Assembly (NCBI GenBank): GCA_037954235.1 | Contig: JBBMOA010000014.1 | Span: 26,522,273-26,586,272 of the forward strand | Length of the DNA: 64,000 bases | Direction: 5' to 3' | Source: Aulostomus chinensis | Lineage: Eukaryota; Chordata; Actinopteri; Syngnathiformes; Aulostomidae | Part shown: in pieces, positions 13,381-34,605 of the stretch | How positions within the stretch are numbered: position 1 is the first letter of the stretch | Layout of the letters: each line of letters opens with the position of its first letter | The notes under the pieces: model-generated | Told to the model about the DNA's origin: nothing | Seen by the model: the letters and a program-made list of their open reading frames with translations, nothing else | Databases searched by the model: none | Program-made: the position numbers and the translations under genes

Positions 13381-14899
13381 TTGTTGGGGCTCATTCAAGT
13401 CACTTAACTGATTATTCTCCATTTTCTGAACAACCTTTCTCAATGCAACATTTCCTTCACGTGAACATTCCAAAACAATTCAACCCAAAAGCAGGTGGCA
13501 AGTATATGCAGATTTATCTTAACTGCCCCACTCAAATCATTTCTCTTGCAACCTTTAAGAAAAAACACGTAATCTAAATGTTACTGCTGACTTACAAAAA
13601 GGTTATAATCCCCTTCATATGTATATAGGTGTATAACATTTTCTCTTGTCAAGCACTATAATGTGTGTTTGGCAAAAACTAAGACACTTACTACTCCTTT
13701 CTGTCATGAAAAATACCAGATTACATGACTGTACAAGTATTTTATTGTTTCATGAGTTTTAACTGCTAGGACACGATACTTCTCTAGAAAATCCAATCTC
13801 ACTGTTGGAAGGGGACTTGAAGAGTTAATTTCAAAAACATCTGGCCAAGACCAACCAGTTAACCCATTTACACTTGGAGCTCAAACACACAGGCTAGAAA
13901 CAGTAGACAAATTCGTTCATATGACAGATATTACCTGGTTTCATGATAGCCATACTAACTATAGAATGAGCTGACATGATGTTTTCTCCATTTCTCTCAA
14001 AAAGCCTCACATTCAAATAGCAATAACCAGCAAAAGCTTGCTACGTGTGGGTCAGTAAGAAATAATCTCAGCAGTTTCAAAGCTGATCAAACACTGGAGG
14101 GGGTTAGTCTTTGCTATTTCAGCGGTCACAGAGCAACATTCCAACTTGCCAGTCCCTTCTCTGCAGTTTAGGATATCCCTGGCTCGAACACAGCCAATGC
14201 CACTGCTGAGCTGTTCAGATCCCCGGCTTGCGCTGCACATCATCACTAACCAACCACATTCTGGTTTACAGGGAGCAAACACTGGACCGATCCATTGGAC
14301 GTATGTCTCTGCTCCTTTTATGGCTTGCTTCTGTTGTGAGCTGAAATGGAGATCTGGCATCAACATGAAGAACAACTTACTTCCAGCTCTAGCGTCGACC
14401 AGCTCCAATAGTTTACAACATCTAAACTACAAACGATTAAGTTCAACCAAGATCACGTGGCAGAATAAAAACTCAAATTTGGTTTTTAAATGCTATTTTT
14501 GTTTCAGGTTATAGCTGGAGTCTTTGGTAGTAAAGTATATCAGACAAGTGACGAAGCTGACAAACTGTAATGTCAGCTAAATAAGCGACTAAGCTAGTGT
14601 AGAAGCTAGGTTCCGATACCCTCTTTAGCTTGGAAGTAATGCCACATCATACATTTCAACAAGTATGGAGATAATGAGGAGTTACTGAGAGTAAGTGTCG
14701 ATTCCAGAAATTAGACAGAACCCGAAAAAAAACGAGGACCATTCTTTACCTTGAAGCAATTTTAGCCAACCGCAGCAAACTTCGCCTGCTTCCCATGCAC
14801 GAAACTATTGTCCTACTATTGTATGAAAAAGACAAATCTTCAGGCACTTTACCCCGAATCATTAGCTATATAGATTAAGCTGGCTTGCTATCCACTTGA

Positions 14900-15060
14900 A
14901 AACTAGCGACGGTTAAGTTAGCTAGTTCCCATTGACTCCTGGGTCCGGCCCATGCAGCCGTATAATACGTGTACACAAATGTCTGCAAAGAGGCTCGGAC
15001 AGACGGCGGCGGCCTACTAAATGTTTACATCGCACGACGCATGCGTCGGCTGCTCCTTTC
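14900..15060 (-). promoter_or_regulatory. evi5: Probable evi5 promoter and 5' UTR region
   Basis: A short CpG-rich region with GACGGCGGCGGCC and an NRF1-like palindrome ACGCATGCGT near 15036-15046, in otherwise AT-rich DNA. It lies where the 5' end of evi5 is expected, upstream of its N-terminal exon and divergent from rpl5. The transcription start and first-exon donor are not resolved. Confidence 0.45.
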
Positions 15061-16330
15061 CTGAACAATACTGCTGTCGTGTGTTTGTCGTGAGCAACTA
15101 CAATTACAGGACTGCAATTATCTCATTCATTCAGAGGGAGAAAAGAGCTGTGGGTGACAAAAGAAGGTGACGATGCCATTATAAGTTACTTAATCAAAAG
15201 CATATTTGTGCATTGCTCATTATATTCAGTTATCAAGGATCTATTTCAACATAAGAAACAGATTATGACAAAAAAAAACAATGAGAATCGGATCTCAATA
15301 AACATTGGGGTTATTTCTAAATTATTAATGAGTTTATTCTTCAAAATGCTTTTCTATTCCATGTGTATACTTCATGTGTGTACTTCAGAAATTAGATTAA
15401 AAAAAGGGTAGTGCGCATCTTATATTCATGACTTAATTCAATCACACTGCATATGATCAGATATTGCCTCACTTGGAGATTTTTGTATTTTTGTCCATCA
15501 AAACAACAGATTAACTTTGTATCACATAAATTGACCATCTCTTTGAACATTCTATGTTAAAGTAAGTCTCAGCCACCCAGAAGCTCTCTGCATAGTGCTT
15601 ATCTAATCAGCATCTGATCCTGAAAATGTCTTACCTGAAGTTCATTGCTAGGGTAAAGTTGCTATGAAAAAAATCCTTCTGCTGGAAAAGACTGGAGGGT
15701 AAGACTTAAGTCCAACAACTATCATTCGCTCTTTCAGTTAAGACATTTTGTCTTCATTGCAGAAACCCAAAAACTGTCACATTTAAAAAAAAAAAACTCT
15801 ATGCCAACTTCTGCCAGTCCTTAAAAAAAGAAAGAAAGAAATGCATTATTCTAGATAGATGTGTAAAGATATGTTTGGCTATTGTACCTGTAATGAACTA
15901 GCCTAGGATATACACGGTTTCACGACCTGAAACCGAGCTGGTTTTCACTGACTGAGAGACGTCAATAGAAACATCAAAAGCGGAAGTGCTGTGATGAAAA
16001 TGTGACCAAGTTGACTTCCTTGATTCAAATACCAAACAGACATAAAACCCACTTTTCAGGTTTAACACAAGAGCACTGACGCATGTCTTTTGTTGGTTGT
16101 CAGACACTCCTCTGCTGCTTCGCAGGAGCTTAAAAGCAACTGACATTGTGAGGTGGACTTGGCAGGCCACAGTGAGAGAATGCTTCTGATCCTGACCTAA
16201 CGTCACGAAGGTCCCAGCTCACTCTGTCAAACATAAATAACTAGATAGCTGTGACCTTGTGGTGAAATAAGCACTCTCAGTGATGATGATGATGAGTTGA
16301 GTCACTCATGCCCTAAAATAAGACCATTAA

Positions 16331-16352
16331 ATGATATGATATGATATGATAT
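16331..16352. repeat. ATGAT pentanucleotide repeat
   Basis: About four tandem copies of ATGAT/GATAT seen directly. Confidence 0.85.
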
Positions 16353-16641
16353 TACTTCTAGAATGGTTGGCTTTTCAGGAACTAGTGCTGTGCCCCTTCA
16401 AGACAAAGCTGTGAAAACAGATATGGATATTTGAGTTCCATTCAGCTCTTTTGTTGTATTATGGTTACATAAGAGTGGTAGTGGTAGATACTGTCAACAT
16501 TACAACATGACCAGGGAAGCTGACTGCATGGCCAGGCACAGCTCTTTGTTGGTGGCAACACTGGAGCTCACTTATGAACATTCATTATGAAAAAATTTGT
16601 TCTTACACACTTTTGGACCTTTGCCCTCCATTTACGAGCTG

Positions 16642-16643
<2 letters not shown>

Positions 16644-16685
<42 letters not shown>
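16644..16685. repeat. (GT)21 microsatellite
   Basis: Perfect dinucleotide repeat seen directly. Confidence 0.97.
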
Positions 16686-16686
<1 letters not shown>

Positions 16687-17773
16687 ACGGTGGGGGGATG
16701 CAGTAACAGAAATTGGTGGGTGACTAATTATGAATTATTTATGACATTAAGGATTGAACCAGATCTTTTTTTTATCTAAATATAATCACAGTATGGTGCT
16801 GACCTTGAGTGCCATGCACCTGAAGCACCTAAAGCCTGATGCTTCAAGCAAATTTGTGACAATGGAGTAAGAAGGGCAAATGCATCTTCTTTATTTAGTT
16901 AAGGTCAGACAAGTTGCAATTTCACTAATCCACTTTTCCCCCCCAAAATAAATTTCTCATCACACAATTTCTGCAATCAGGTGATGATGTTTAAGCATTT
17001 AAGCAATCACAGGTGTAACAGATAAAATCAAATACGGTCTCATTCTATGTAGGTTGAATGAGGGCTCTGGCCCAACTAAATTGAACAGGGCCATAATAAA
17101 TGAGATCAAGTACACCAGCAATGACTTACCAATATGAAAAGCACCTGATGGCATGGTAGCCTCAATAACTCTTACATGTCACATCAAGTTCTATTCTTGG
17201 TTTTCATGTCTTGTCTTGATTAAATTGATTTAGACGTGTGTATGGCTGTCTCTTGAAATAATCCAAGGTGTCAGTTGGAGGAGAAGTAGGGGAAATGTGT
17301 CTTGAATTAATTTTTTTCATCTGCGTAAGGAGCCCAATAGCCCCTGCTAAATATTCTGGAACTTTTTATGTTTGTTCCACCATTTATATTCATCTCCTCC
17401 TTGCTTTTGTGAGTTGATTGCCATGGTTGAAAGATTTGGAAGCCAAAAATGGTCATACTAGCCTTTAATTATTTATGTTATCATGAGAGAATTAGATTAA
17501 AAAAACCTGACATGATTGTATAAAAACATTAACAGCCTTTCTCAGGCTTCCACAGAAACCACACAGGATGATGATGATAAGATAATAATAATTTGCCCTC
17601 AAACTGAAACATCCAGGTTCTCCTGAACACTTCACTTACACTGTTATTTAATTTTTTGTCTATTTAATCAGTGAATTGCAAAAGAATTCCTTGGCTACCA
17701 TGTTCTGTGACGTAGAAAAGTGTGTGTATTATTTGTATCTAATTTGAGAACTGAATTCAAAACCCTTTGTTCA

Positions 17774-17805
17774 TCGCTTTGGAAAAAAGCGTCTGCCAAA
17801 TGAAA
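17774..17805 (+). repeat. 3' tail of a teleost SINE/L2-like retroposon
   Basis: The segment CGCTTTGG-AAAAAAGCGTCTGCCAAATGA matches the well-known fish retroposon tail (CGCTTTGGATAAAAGCGTCTGCYAAATG) from memory. Only the tail is recognisable. Confidence 0.6.
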
Positions 17806-18439
17806 TCATAGAATTGTAGAGTTGAACTTTTTTTTGTTCTATGGCATGACAATGAAATTTAAAAAAAAATCATCAATAGCCATCAGTCAAGTCAAAGTTC
17901 CAACAATTTCCACCTGTGACATGTCTGGGACAGGTTGTGCCCCAGAGATGTGAAAGTCTTTCACTCTATGCTCAAATAGGTTCCCCAAGAAAAGACATGG
18001 GAGTTTCTGCAGAGAGTGGGACCTTTTTAAAGTTTGAATTAATTATTTTCATGAAGGTTTAATATGAAGGTGACACATTAAGGAAAAGGACAAGGGAAAA
18101 ACACAAAACATAATTTAAAAAAATGTCTCAACAATTTGCTGGGCAACCATGAAGAACCTGGACTGCTCGAATATTCTTCAGCACAGTTTCTACTGCAGAA
18201 ATGAGCACCATCCTTTCTCCCTCCCTCATTTGGAGTTTTCAATTCAGTGGTGGAGAGACATTTCCTTCCAAAGGTGTCCCGATTGTGGGGGCCACAGAAA
18301 AAAAAAACGCCTTTCCTTCTTTATATAAATGCGTCTCCATTCCTTGCGTGTGCAAGCAGAGTTATGTGGGTGTACGTTTACTCCGGCCCGATAGGGAGCA
18401 GAGTGGTAATGACTATGCCGTATGGCCGCTCATCCTGTC

Positions 18440-18500
18440 ACACGGTATTTATCGAGCATGCGCATCACCATCTTCCTTTTTCCAGTGCAGCGGAGTCAAG
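18440..18500 (+). promoter_or_regulatory. rpl5: rpl5 core promoter with TOP-like start tract
   Basis: A pyrimidine tract CTTCCTTTTTCC at 18472-18483, about 70-80 bases before the ATG, fits the 5' TOP motif of vertebrate ribosomal-protein mRNAs; transcription probably starts at its first C. An NRF1-like GCATGCGC lies just upstream (about 18457-18464) and there is no TATA box. TOP motifs couple translation to mTOR/LARP1 in known systems. Confidence 0.7.
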
Positions 18501-18551
18501 CCACAGTCTTTGGCTCCGGGCTCCTTCAATAGGAGACTAAAAGACTGCAAA

Positions 18552-26841
<8,290 letters not shown>

Positions 26842-26877
26842 GGGGTCACTCTGCTTCCTATGCAGAAATTTTGTGCT

Positions 26878-26883
26878 AATAAA
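26878..26883 (+). terminator. rpl5: rpl5 polyadenylation signal AATAAA
   Basis: AATAAA lies 37 bases after the rpl5 stop codon, giving the very short 3' UTR usual for ribosomal-protein mRNAs. Confidence 0.85.
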
Positions 26884-26904
26884 TCTATCAAAAGTCAGAT
26901 CTGT

Positions 26905-27254
26905 TCTGTGCTTTTTATATCTAATTCAGAGTCTAAGAACAGGACAGAACAGATCCTATATTGATTGTTTTGCTTCCACCCCAGAAACATCTGACAGAGT
27001 GAACGCGCTCACCTAGTTTTTTTGTGTAGAATTGATGGAAATTGAAGGGATGTTTTCTCAAATGATTGGTTCAGAGAAAAGGTATTTTGGAGATGAGGAA
27101 CCCTGTCCCCCTATGATTTATGTTGTGCTACTGCTGATACTTCTCCAGATTTAGTTATACCGTGATATTAACCCATTGTCAGATGGACAGTAAAAGGGGC
27201 AGGTTTTTAGTGCTCGCTCAGTTAAGAGTAAATGCAAATTCAGCAGTTCTAAGA
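26905..27254. other. Short intergenic region between convergent rpl5 and dipk1a
   Basis: About 350 bp separate the expected 3' ends of the two convergent genes. No feature is seen apart from their poly(A) signals at either side. Confidence 0.7.
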
Positions 27255-27260
27255 TTTATT
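27255..27260 (-). terminator. dipk1a: dipk1a polyadenylation signal (AATAAA on minus strand)
   Basis: TTTATT on the plus strand, about 215 bases beyond the dipk1a stop codon, is the first canonical signal on the minus strand. Confidence 0.6.
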
Positions 27261-27474
27261 GATTCAGTGTTGGTTTCCAAAAAACATCACTGGTTCATTC
27301 CCCTGTAAATTAGATAAATTGATATTACATATTTTGGGAAATGAAAGTCCTGCCTTAAGATAAAATGTGAATACATATAGAGATGGAATAAGAGATGATT
27401 TTTTTCCCCCCACATCCCATGCTTCAGTAAAACTAGCCATCTTGGATTGGAAGCTCTGGGATGGCTGCTCATTT

Positions 27475-28290
27475 TTAGGAGTCTTTGGTGTGAGAAATCT
27501 TCTTCCATAGCAGAGTCTTGAGATTGTTGAGGATTAGTGAGTGCTCCATCTCCATCTGCTCTACAGAGCCTTTCAGTGCAATACAGGCATACAGCTGCTT
27601 CTCAAGCTCCTCCCGAACATCCGACGGAGCGCCTCTCAGAATATAATCCTTGAGGGTGTCACAGGCTTTGGCTAAATTTGGCCTTGTGACTTCAGGTGTG
27701 CAGCGGTGCTTGGTGAGGTCACAGGAAGTGAGGCAGTCAACCCCATAGAGACAATCCTCATCTTCATTACAGTGTTGCTGCCTAATGTCCTCTTGGAAGA
27801 TTGCTTCAGGAACAATGTACCGTGCGTCCATCACCTTCAAGTCATGCCTTTCATTGTAGCCAAAACTGGTGGCGCTCACGTCACACATGACAAAGCTGCC
27901 AAAGGTACCGTGGAAAACGTCTTCCACCAGTTCTAGCAGTCCAATGGAGATCTTGGCCTTGTGTGGCCAGTAAGGTGTGAACCACTGGTCCATGCTGCGG
28001 CGCAGGCCCGCAGGTATCCATACCTCAATGAGCCAGGGTAGACTGATGCCATATAGGTGTGAGTATGGGACCTTCTCCATCACGTACAGGTCTCCACAGA
28101 AGCCCAGAAGTTTTGGCGTGTGCCCTCTGTCCTGGAGTACTAACGCCAGCAGGAATTCATTGAGCTGCAGCAGAGCCCAGGTGGAGCGAGCCTCAGGGAG
28201 TGAGATGTGACCGTCTTTATTGGAATCGGCTATTGACAACACTCGGGTTGCCAGGTCTGCGAGGTTGGCCTGATCATCCCCCACTTTGGA
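27475..28290 (-). CDS. dipk1a: dipk1a last coding exon (kinase-like domain)
   Basis: 816 bp encoding 271 residues and TAA. Acceptor CTTTACAG|TCCAAAG. It begins SKVGDDQANLADLATRVL, contains the EF-hand loop and STWALLQLNEFLLALVLQDR, then YGISLPWLIEVWIPAG, six or more conserved cysteines (QQHCNEDEDCLYGVDCLTSC) and ends KKISHTKDS. Confidence 0.98.
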   Translation of the reverse strand, partial: SKVGDDQANLADLATRVLSIADSNKDGHISLPEARSTWALLQLNEFLLALVLQDRGHTPKLLGFCGDLYVMEKVPYSHLYGISLPWLIEVWIPAGLRRSMDQWFTPYWPHKAKISIGLLELVEDVFHGTFGSFVMCDVSATSFGYNERHDLKVMDARYIVPEAIFQEDIRQQHCNEDEDCLYGVDCLTSCDLTKHRCTPEVTRPNLAKACDTLKDYILRGAPSDVREELEKQLYACIALKGSVEQMEMEHSLILNNLKTLLWKKISHTKDS

Positions 28291-31200
28291 CTGTAAAGAC
28301 AGTAAAGGCCTGACCAAGAAGCAATATTTTACCCATAGTGTATTTTGCCTTCAGGTACCCACAAATAATCTAGGTGTCGTTAGCTCACAAAGATGTTTTT
28401 TTTTTTTTTTTTTCCTGCATCACTTCTTTCAGGCTCCAGAATGCAGACAAATAATTAAGCTGAGTTTAAAGGGAGCTGATAGCTAACAGCAAAATTCTGG
28501 AAAAGTTTGTTTCCAAACTCAAGTGCATGGTACAGTTCAGCAGAATCTGAAAAAGTATGATTTTACATGAGGAATTTGTTGTGGTGTTATTGCATGAAAA
28601 ATAAAGTATTTAAAAAAAAATATTGCAATATAAACGTATGTACACGGAAGTCCAAGCTGAGCATGAATGTAAGACATAGAGTTATGAATGCAATGACAGT
28701 TCAGGTGCTATTGTAAAAGAGAGCAACCTGCTGCATTCAGTTGAAGCAACTTGCTTGTAGTTGTCCACGGTTGTGCTGAACTTTACCGTTACGGTTTAAT
28801 TTGAGCTCAAAAGCGTTTTAGTGAATTACTATAAGTGCAAATCATAAAGAAGACATGAATGAAATACCAGATTGCATTTAATAGTTTGTAAAAAGATCTT
28901 TTTAAACAGTTTGGTTGTTGATAGCCATCAGTCATTATGGGCTTCAAGCTAAATATACCTTGCTGATTCTTTCTACATTCTGGAGTCACAATTTGTAGGA
29001 TAAAATACTTTTTTGTGTTCAGGCATTACTTTAACATGGGTGTTTTATGAACACATCCAATGCATGTGTGTGTTAAGGCTCTTCCTGACCTTTAGATGGG
29101 CGAAGATCATCTCTCTGAACTTTTCCACAGAGGTCCCCTTGGTGGGTTTGTTGAAGGCCACAGTCTCCTTCCTTGGCTCCACCTCACTTCCCATTTCATA
29201 GCGAGGAGTCTCTTCCATTTGGCATTTTATGACTCCCTCCAGGTCTCCCCAGTTCCCAGAGTAAACCTTTGAAAATCAAGCCAATGAGTACAACAGCTGG
29301 ATATTAAGGGGTTTTTGATTTAGACATACAAAATCTCACCTGGCTGTTAGGTTTGGTGGTGAAGCACTTCCCCAGGTACAGCGTGTCTTTTTCACACAAG
29401 CTGCTGCAGGCTGAACCATCGATGACTCCTTTTCTGTATTTGTCACACTGAAAACAAGATGAATCAATTCAGGCATTAACATTTCTTTTTGGACTGAGCC
29501 TAGATGTATGGTAATAGGAAATGAATACGCACTATGGAGTTTTTGCATTCGTGCCCACGACACAGCTCTGTGTAGGAGGAGTATTCCACATACACAATCC
29601 AGCTCCCAACAAACACTGCCAGCCAGGAAAAGAACAGGTACTTCATATGCAGGTAGGAGAATCTGGCCTATGGGAGACGTGTCAAAGAAAGACAGTTTAA
29701 AAATGACATTTAGTGTTTGAGTTAGGAAGCTCACATTCATTAGTCCTATGCCTCATCAACTCTGAAGCAAAAACTCTACCAGTTTGTCATCTAAATTATC
29801 TGGATTACGCTGGATTATTGAGAAACAATCTAATCATCTAGGTGATCTGCAAGCTAATCGAGGCAGATGAGTGATATTGGTTGCATGAGCCCGTTTCATC
29901 AAACCCATCCGTCATGTGCAGAGCACACTGTAAACCTTTACCCGCTGTTAATCAACCACTGGTTTGGGGCCAATGAATGCCCCGTGAATTCCCTCCAACA
30001 AACTGTGAGGCTCTTTTAAATTGATGCTCACTTACTGCAAGGAAAGTATTTTTTTTTCATTAAATAAAATCGTGGTCTAAAATATGATTGAACATATACT
30101 ATATTTTTCAAACAAAATATCATTAAAAAATTAAGATAATTGTTAGTGCTATAAGAATAAATGATCAGAATGTAATAGATTAGGGGGCTGCACGGTGGTG
30201 CAGTGGTCAGCACTGTGGCCTCACAGCAAGAAGGTTCTGGGTTTGAGTCCCGGCTCAGGCACAGGATCTTTCTGTGTGGAGTCTCCATGTTCTCCCTGTT
30301 CCTGTGTGGGTTCTCTCTGGTACTCCAGCTTCCTCCCACAGTCCAAAGACATCAAGAGGGGACGAGGCTGATTGATTCTCTAAATTGACCGTAGGTGTGA
30401 CTGTGAGTGTGAATGGTTGTCTGTCTCTGTGTGTTGGCCCTGAGATGGACTGGTGACCTGTCCAGAGTGAACCCCGCCTCTTGCCCGTTGACGCTGGGAT
30501 AGGCTCCACCCACCCCCGTGACCCTTAATAGGAAAAAGCGGAAGACAATGGATGGATGGATGGATGGATAATAGATTAGCCAAAGTAATTTTGACATTTT
30601 TTATGGGACCTGGTCTGAATGGGGCATTCAGGCTTGAAGGTAAGAGAGAAGGTAAGAACTCTGCCCTACATATTAGCCTATATATTTCATGGAAAGCAAG
30701 ACAGGGGTCTTTTGCACTAAGTCGAACATTCTCAGTGCAATTATAGGGCTGAGAGATTATTGAGGCAGCTGACTTGAGAAACTCAGTTTGAATTTGGAAT
30801 GTCTACGATTCTGAGAGTCTGAATAAGAAGTGGGTGTTCAGAGAGCAGAGAGGTGACGGACAACACTGAGTTTCAATATGGACATTTAAGAATAGCCTGT
30901 TATAGACCTTATCTATCTTCCCCTCTTTTTTTCTCATTCTGATACTTTAATAAACCAAGGCCCTAATCTTGTTGACTTTTGACAGTTATGCTAACACTTC
31001 CCATCTGCAACCATTCATTACATCAAGCTACCTAGTGGTCAGCTGTTCTCTGAGGGTCTCACCTTCCTAAAACAGCACAGAGGAGACAAGGGTATCCATC
31101 TCTTTGTCTGATCTGGGCACAATGGATAAAAGGTATATTTCTCCAAAAGTTGGCATGTTTCTCACAATATGGACAAATGCTAATTTATCAGAATGACAGG

Positions 31201-34200
31201 ATTGATGGCAAATTGATGTCACTATTTCTGTGAGATTTTTGTTGGGAGCAGAAGATATTTTACAAAATAGTTTTTGTTTTCTGAAACCACGCCAATCTCG
31301 CTGAGGAACACTTGGAGATCATCTATCTATCTATCCATGTACAGTATCTATCTGTCTATCTATCTATATGTAGATATAGTTATACATATAGATATGGATA
31401 TAGATATATCCATGCGTTTAATATATGCACATGATACAGCCATCAGGTATATTAGGAGGGAATCAGGCCTGTAAGTAAATTAGAAACGTTGTATCACAAA
31501 GTACATCAGTGATGCAATTACACCTAAATAAGCGCTCTGTAATTAACAGTAAATGCTGTTTGTGATCAGACATGGCAACAGTGGAAGATTGAGAGCGACT
31601 CGAGTCATTAGCTTGCCTTTTGATTTCCCTTCTAATTGCCTGCTTGGATCCATAATAGTATCCGTCCAACTGGAGAGTTGAAGTACAAAATAACAGACCT
31701 TTTAGCAGCCTGCTTTTCTGCCTATTAATGATTCTTGCACTCTTTGCTTGACAATGATGGACTTGTCTACATCCACCCTCACTTCTAATTTTCTTTATTG
31801 GCACAATCTCTCTCCCTGTGCTGTGTTTTATGTTCTCTAACACACTCTTCTCTATCTCCCTCGGTGATCTCACTCTTCTCTTCTTTTCCTCTCACTCAAC
31901 AGAATAATAAACGTAACCTTAGAAGTAGCAGATTCAAAGTTTATTTTAGGAAAATAAGATGCATTTTGTTTTGTTTTTTTAATATATCTTGCTTCATTGA
32001 TCTTTCATCCATCTTCCACTGCGACATCACGGATAATTAAAAGAGCAAGCTTTCAGACAGCCTCCATATGTCACCCTTTAATCTCATTTCTGTCCAGGCA
32101 GATGCCTGTAATCTCACTGTATTGAGTGTTTATTAGAGCGTATTATTGGTTATGTTTCCTTTCATCATATCTGAGCATTTAGCAACTGAATGAGTTTGTA
32201 TTCCATTATTATTTTGGTGGTATTTAATTGTGATTATTTTGAAGCTATGGGGCCCTATGCTAAGCATGCACTTGGTACAGCGCAAGTGTTATTGCGAGTT
32301 TCAAACATCCTCACCCTTTTAACTAGCAAATGAACCTGTCCACCACCTGTGGCAGCAGGTGCTAAAGCATGTTAATGAGGCATAGTCTGGCACAACCATG
32401 GTGCATTGCTACTTTGGGACACTGGAAAATGTTAGCACCATTGACCAAGAAGAGGCTGGTCTGTGGTCAGTGGCATAATGTGTCTATTTAAAGGGCGCAT
32501 CAATCAGAAAAGCAGATGCACGGCATTGCAATGTGGTTTTATTGATGTCTGCGTGGAAGCTTGGAAACATTGCCCACCTGTCGAATGATTGCCTTTGTGC
32601 ACCTTGCACCATGGTTTGCATTCTAAATACCAAAATGAGGCTGAACACATCCTGAAATCGTGGTGCACACAGAGCACCATCCGCCGCTGTCTGATGCCAT
32701 AGACTGCAGAAATAGGGCCCTAAATATCTTAAATTGTATTTTGATTTTATTTTATTGACCACTTGGGGGCAGAGCAACATGCAGCAAACATTCCTAAGCT
32801 CAAAAAAAATTTGTGAATTGATTTCCAATCATAATTTGATGTGGTCTGACACAAAATCACACATGGATTCATCACTTCTCTTAAAAAAATGTTGGCAAAT
32901 ATCTTTCAAGCGATAATAAATAAATCATAAGTTATTACTTGCAAATTTGGAAAGTGAGGAGACAGCATTGAGAAAAAATGGTAACGCTTTAAATTAATTG
33001 TACATGAATAATAGTTTGTGGAAGGTGCCAAAGACAACAATTTTAACAAAATTTATATTTTAAAAAAATTCATCCCCAAAACATTTAGAAAGGTGCAGAA
33101 TGAAAGTCTGGATTTACAGGGAAAATATTATTCATATATTATTTTTATCTGGCCCAAAATGTTAATAATATATACATTCTAATGAGTTGGTTATTAAGGA
33201 TCTCTCAGCCAATAGCATTAACACGCTGATATCGTGTGTAATCTATGTGTTATCACTGATTGCAGGAATGCAGAAATTGCCAGGTATTGGATGAACCAGA
33301 GAAATGTCTTAGAAATGTAATGGTTCATTCAGTTATCCGTCTAAAATACTGTCGAACCCACAAACAAGCAGGACGAGGATCATTTTGGTTCAGCTTTTCT
33401 ATGCTGGTCTAAACTGAAAAATGAAAATGGGCTAAAGAGAAATGCAGAGGTGGCCACTTTTCTGATGGACAGGTAAGCTAATGTTTGCTAAATAACAATA
33501 GTAAATTTACAAGTTACCGACTGTAGCCCTTGACAGGTTAATACTATAATTCTTAGTGTTCAACAGCATCACAAACTGTACCTCTACAAGACAGACCATA
33601 TGAATTGTTACCACTGTTCCAACTTTGACCATACGTGGTTAGTTATGTTAAAAATACAATACATTTTTGAGGCAAAAGTAAGTGCTACTAACCGGGCGGT
33701 ATAAATGTTGTCCATTGCACCTTTAATGCCTCGTGAACCATTAGTTAACAGTAAATTAATATGTCTTATAATTCCTCTTTGTGTCTACTGAGAGAGAGAG
33801 CGTACTGCTGTCAGCATACGAGGCTGGCTTCCCTGTTTCTTTTATCTTCTTGTTTTTGTTGTTTGTCTGGGCTCTGCTATGGTTTCCCTGTCCATTATAT
33901 TCAACAAGAAAATGATCTAAATTATCAATGAAAACTTATGTCTTTGGCTATGTTTGTGATCAAACCTTTCTACAGCTCTACATATTGATTGGGTTTACAT
34001 GCATGTCTGACTAAACTGACCCAGTGTGAATTTAACACTGACCACACAAGCTAGCACTGTGGCTACCTCCAGTTGTTACGTGAAATGCATCAACGGCAAA
34101 AGCATTATGGAAATAACACTCGATGGGGAAACAAATGTATGGTCGGCCTTCATTGAGTCAATAGCTTGTGGTTTTCAATTCAACTTTTGCCGATGCTTCT

Positions 34201-34470
34201 TTTCGTGTTGGGATTATGTATTGACCCTTTGTGAGAGGAGAGAGTTACACAAACATGGCTAATGAGAACCTATTGATTGTGGCTGCTATGACAGCTATTA
34301 ATTAGAGACTGGGAATTGCGGCTCTATGCTGAGGTGGGTGGAAAGAACCCATCTGTCTCTCTCTGGTTGAACTCCTTGCTCCAAACCCACTCACAGACCT
34401 GGTAGAGTGCTTGACAATTCATGCCATATCAGCCCTGACACTGTTCAATGGAAATAACAGCCTATTAGAG

Positions 34471-34546
<76 letters not shown>

Positions 34547-34548
34547 AT

Positions 34549-34605
<57 letters not shown>

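Larger units (their letters stand above)
8193..14900 (-). other. evi5: Probable evi5 first intron(s), no identified exon
   Basis: This stretch should contain the evi5 start-codon exon and 5' UTR splicing. I checked donor-like sites (for example AAG|GTAAGG near 9595, CAG|GTAGCA near 12482, CAG|GTAATA near 13934). None gives an ATG-opened frame ending in phase 0 as required. Two repeat-like blocks (about 12890-13095 and 13195-13380) are listed separately. The rest looks like ordinary AT-rich intron. Confidence 0.5.
15061..18460. other. Intergenic region between evi5 and rpl5 (divergent genes)
   Basis: About 3.4 kb with no exon seen. It contains a pentanucleotide repeat at 16331-16352, a (GT)21 microsatellite at 16644-16685 and a conserved retroposon tail at 17774-17805. 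The frame at 15898-16206 (minus, 102 codons) has no recognisable content. Confidence 0.6.

Noticed and set aside
30028..30583. Several overlapping ORFs with GSGFESRL or GQVTSPSQGQ motifs
   Set aside because: These peptides recur wherever the SINE occurs (also at 22965, 36294, 59717 and 62748) and are translations of it.
31463..31873. 136-codon minus-strand ORF in dipk1a intron 1
   Set aside because: No recognisable motif and no splice context; better explained as chance over a non-coding block.
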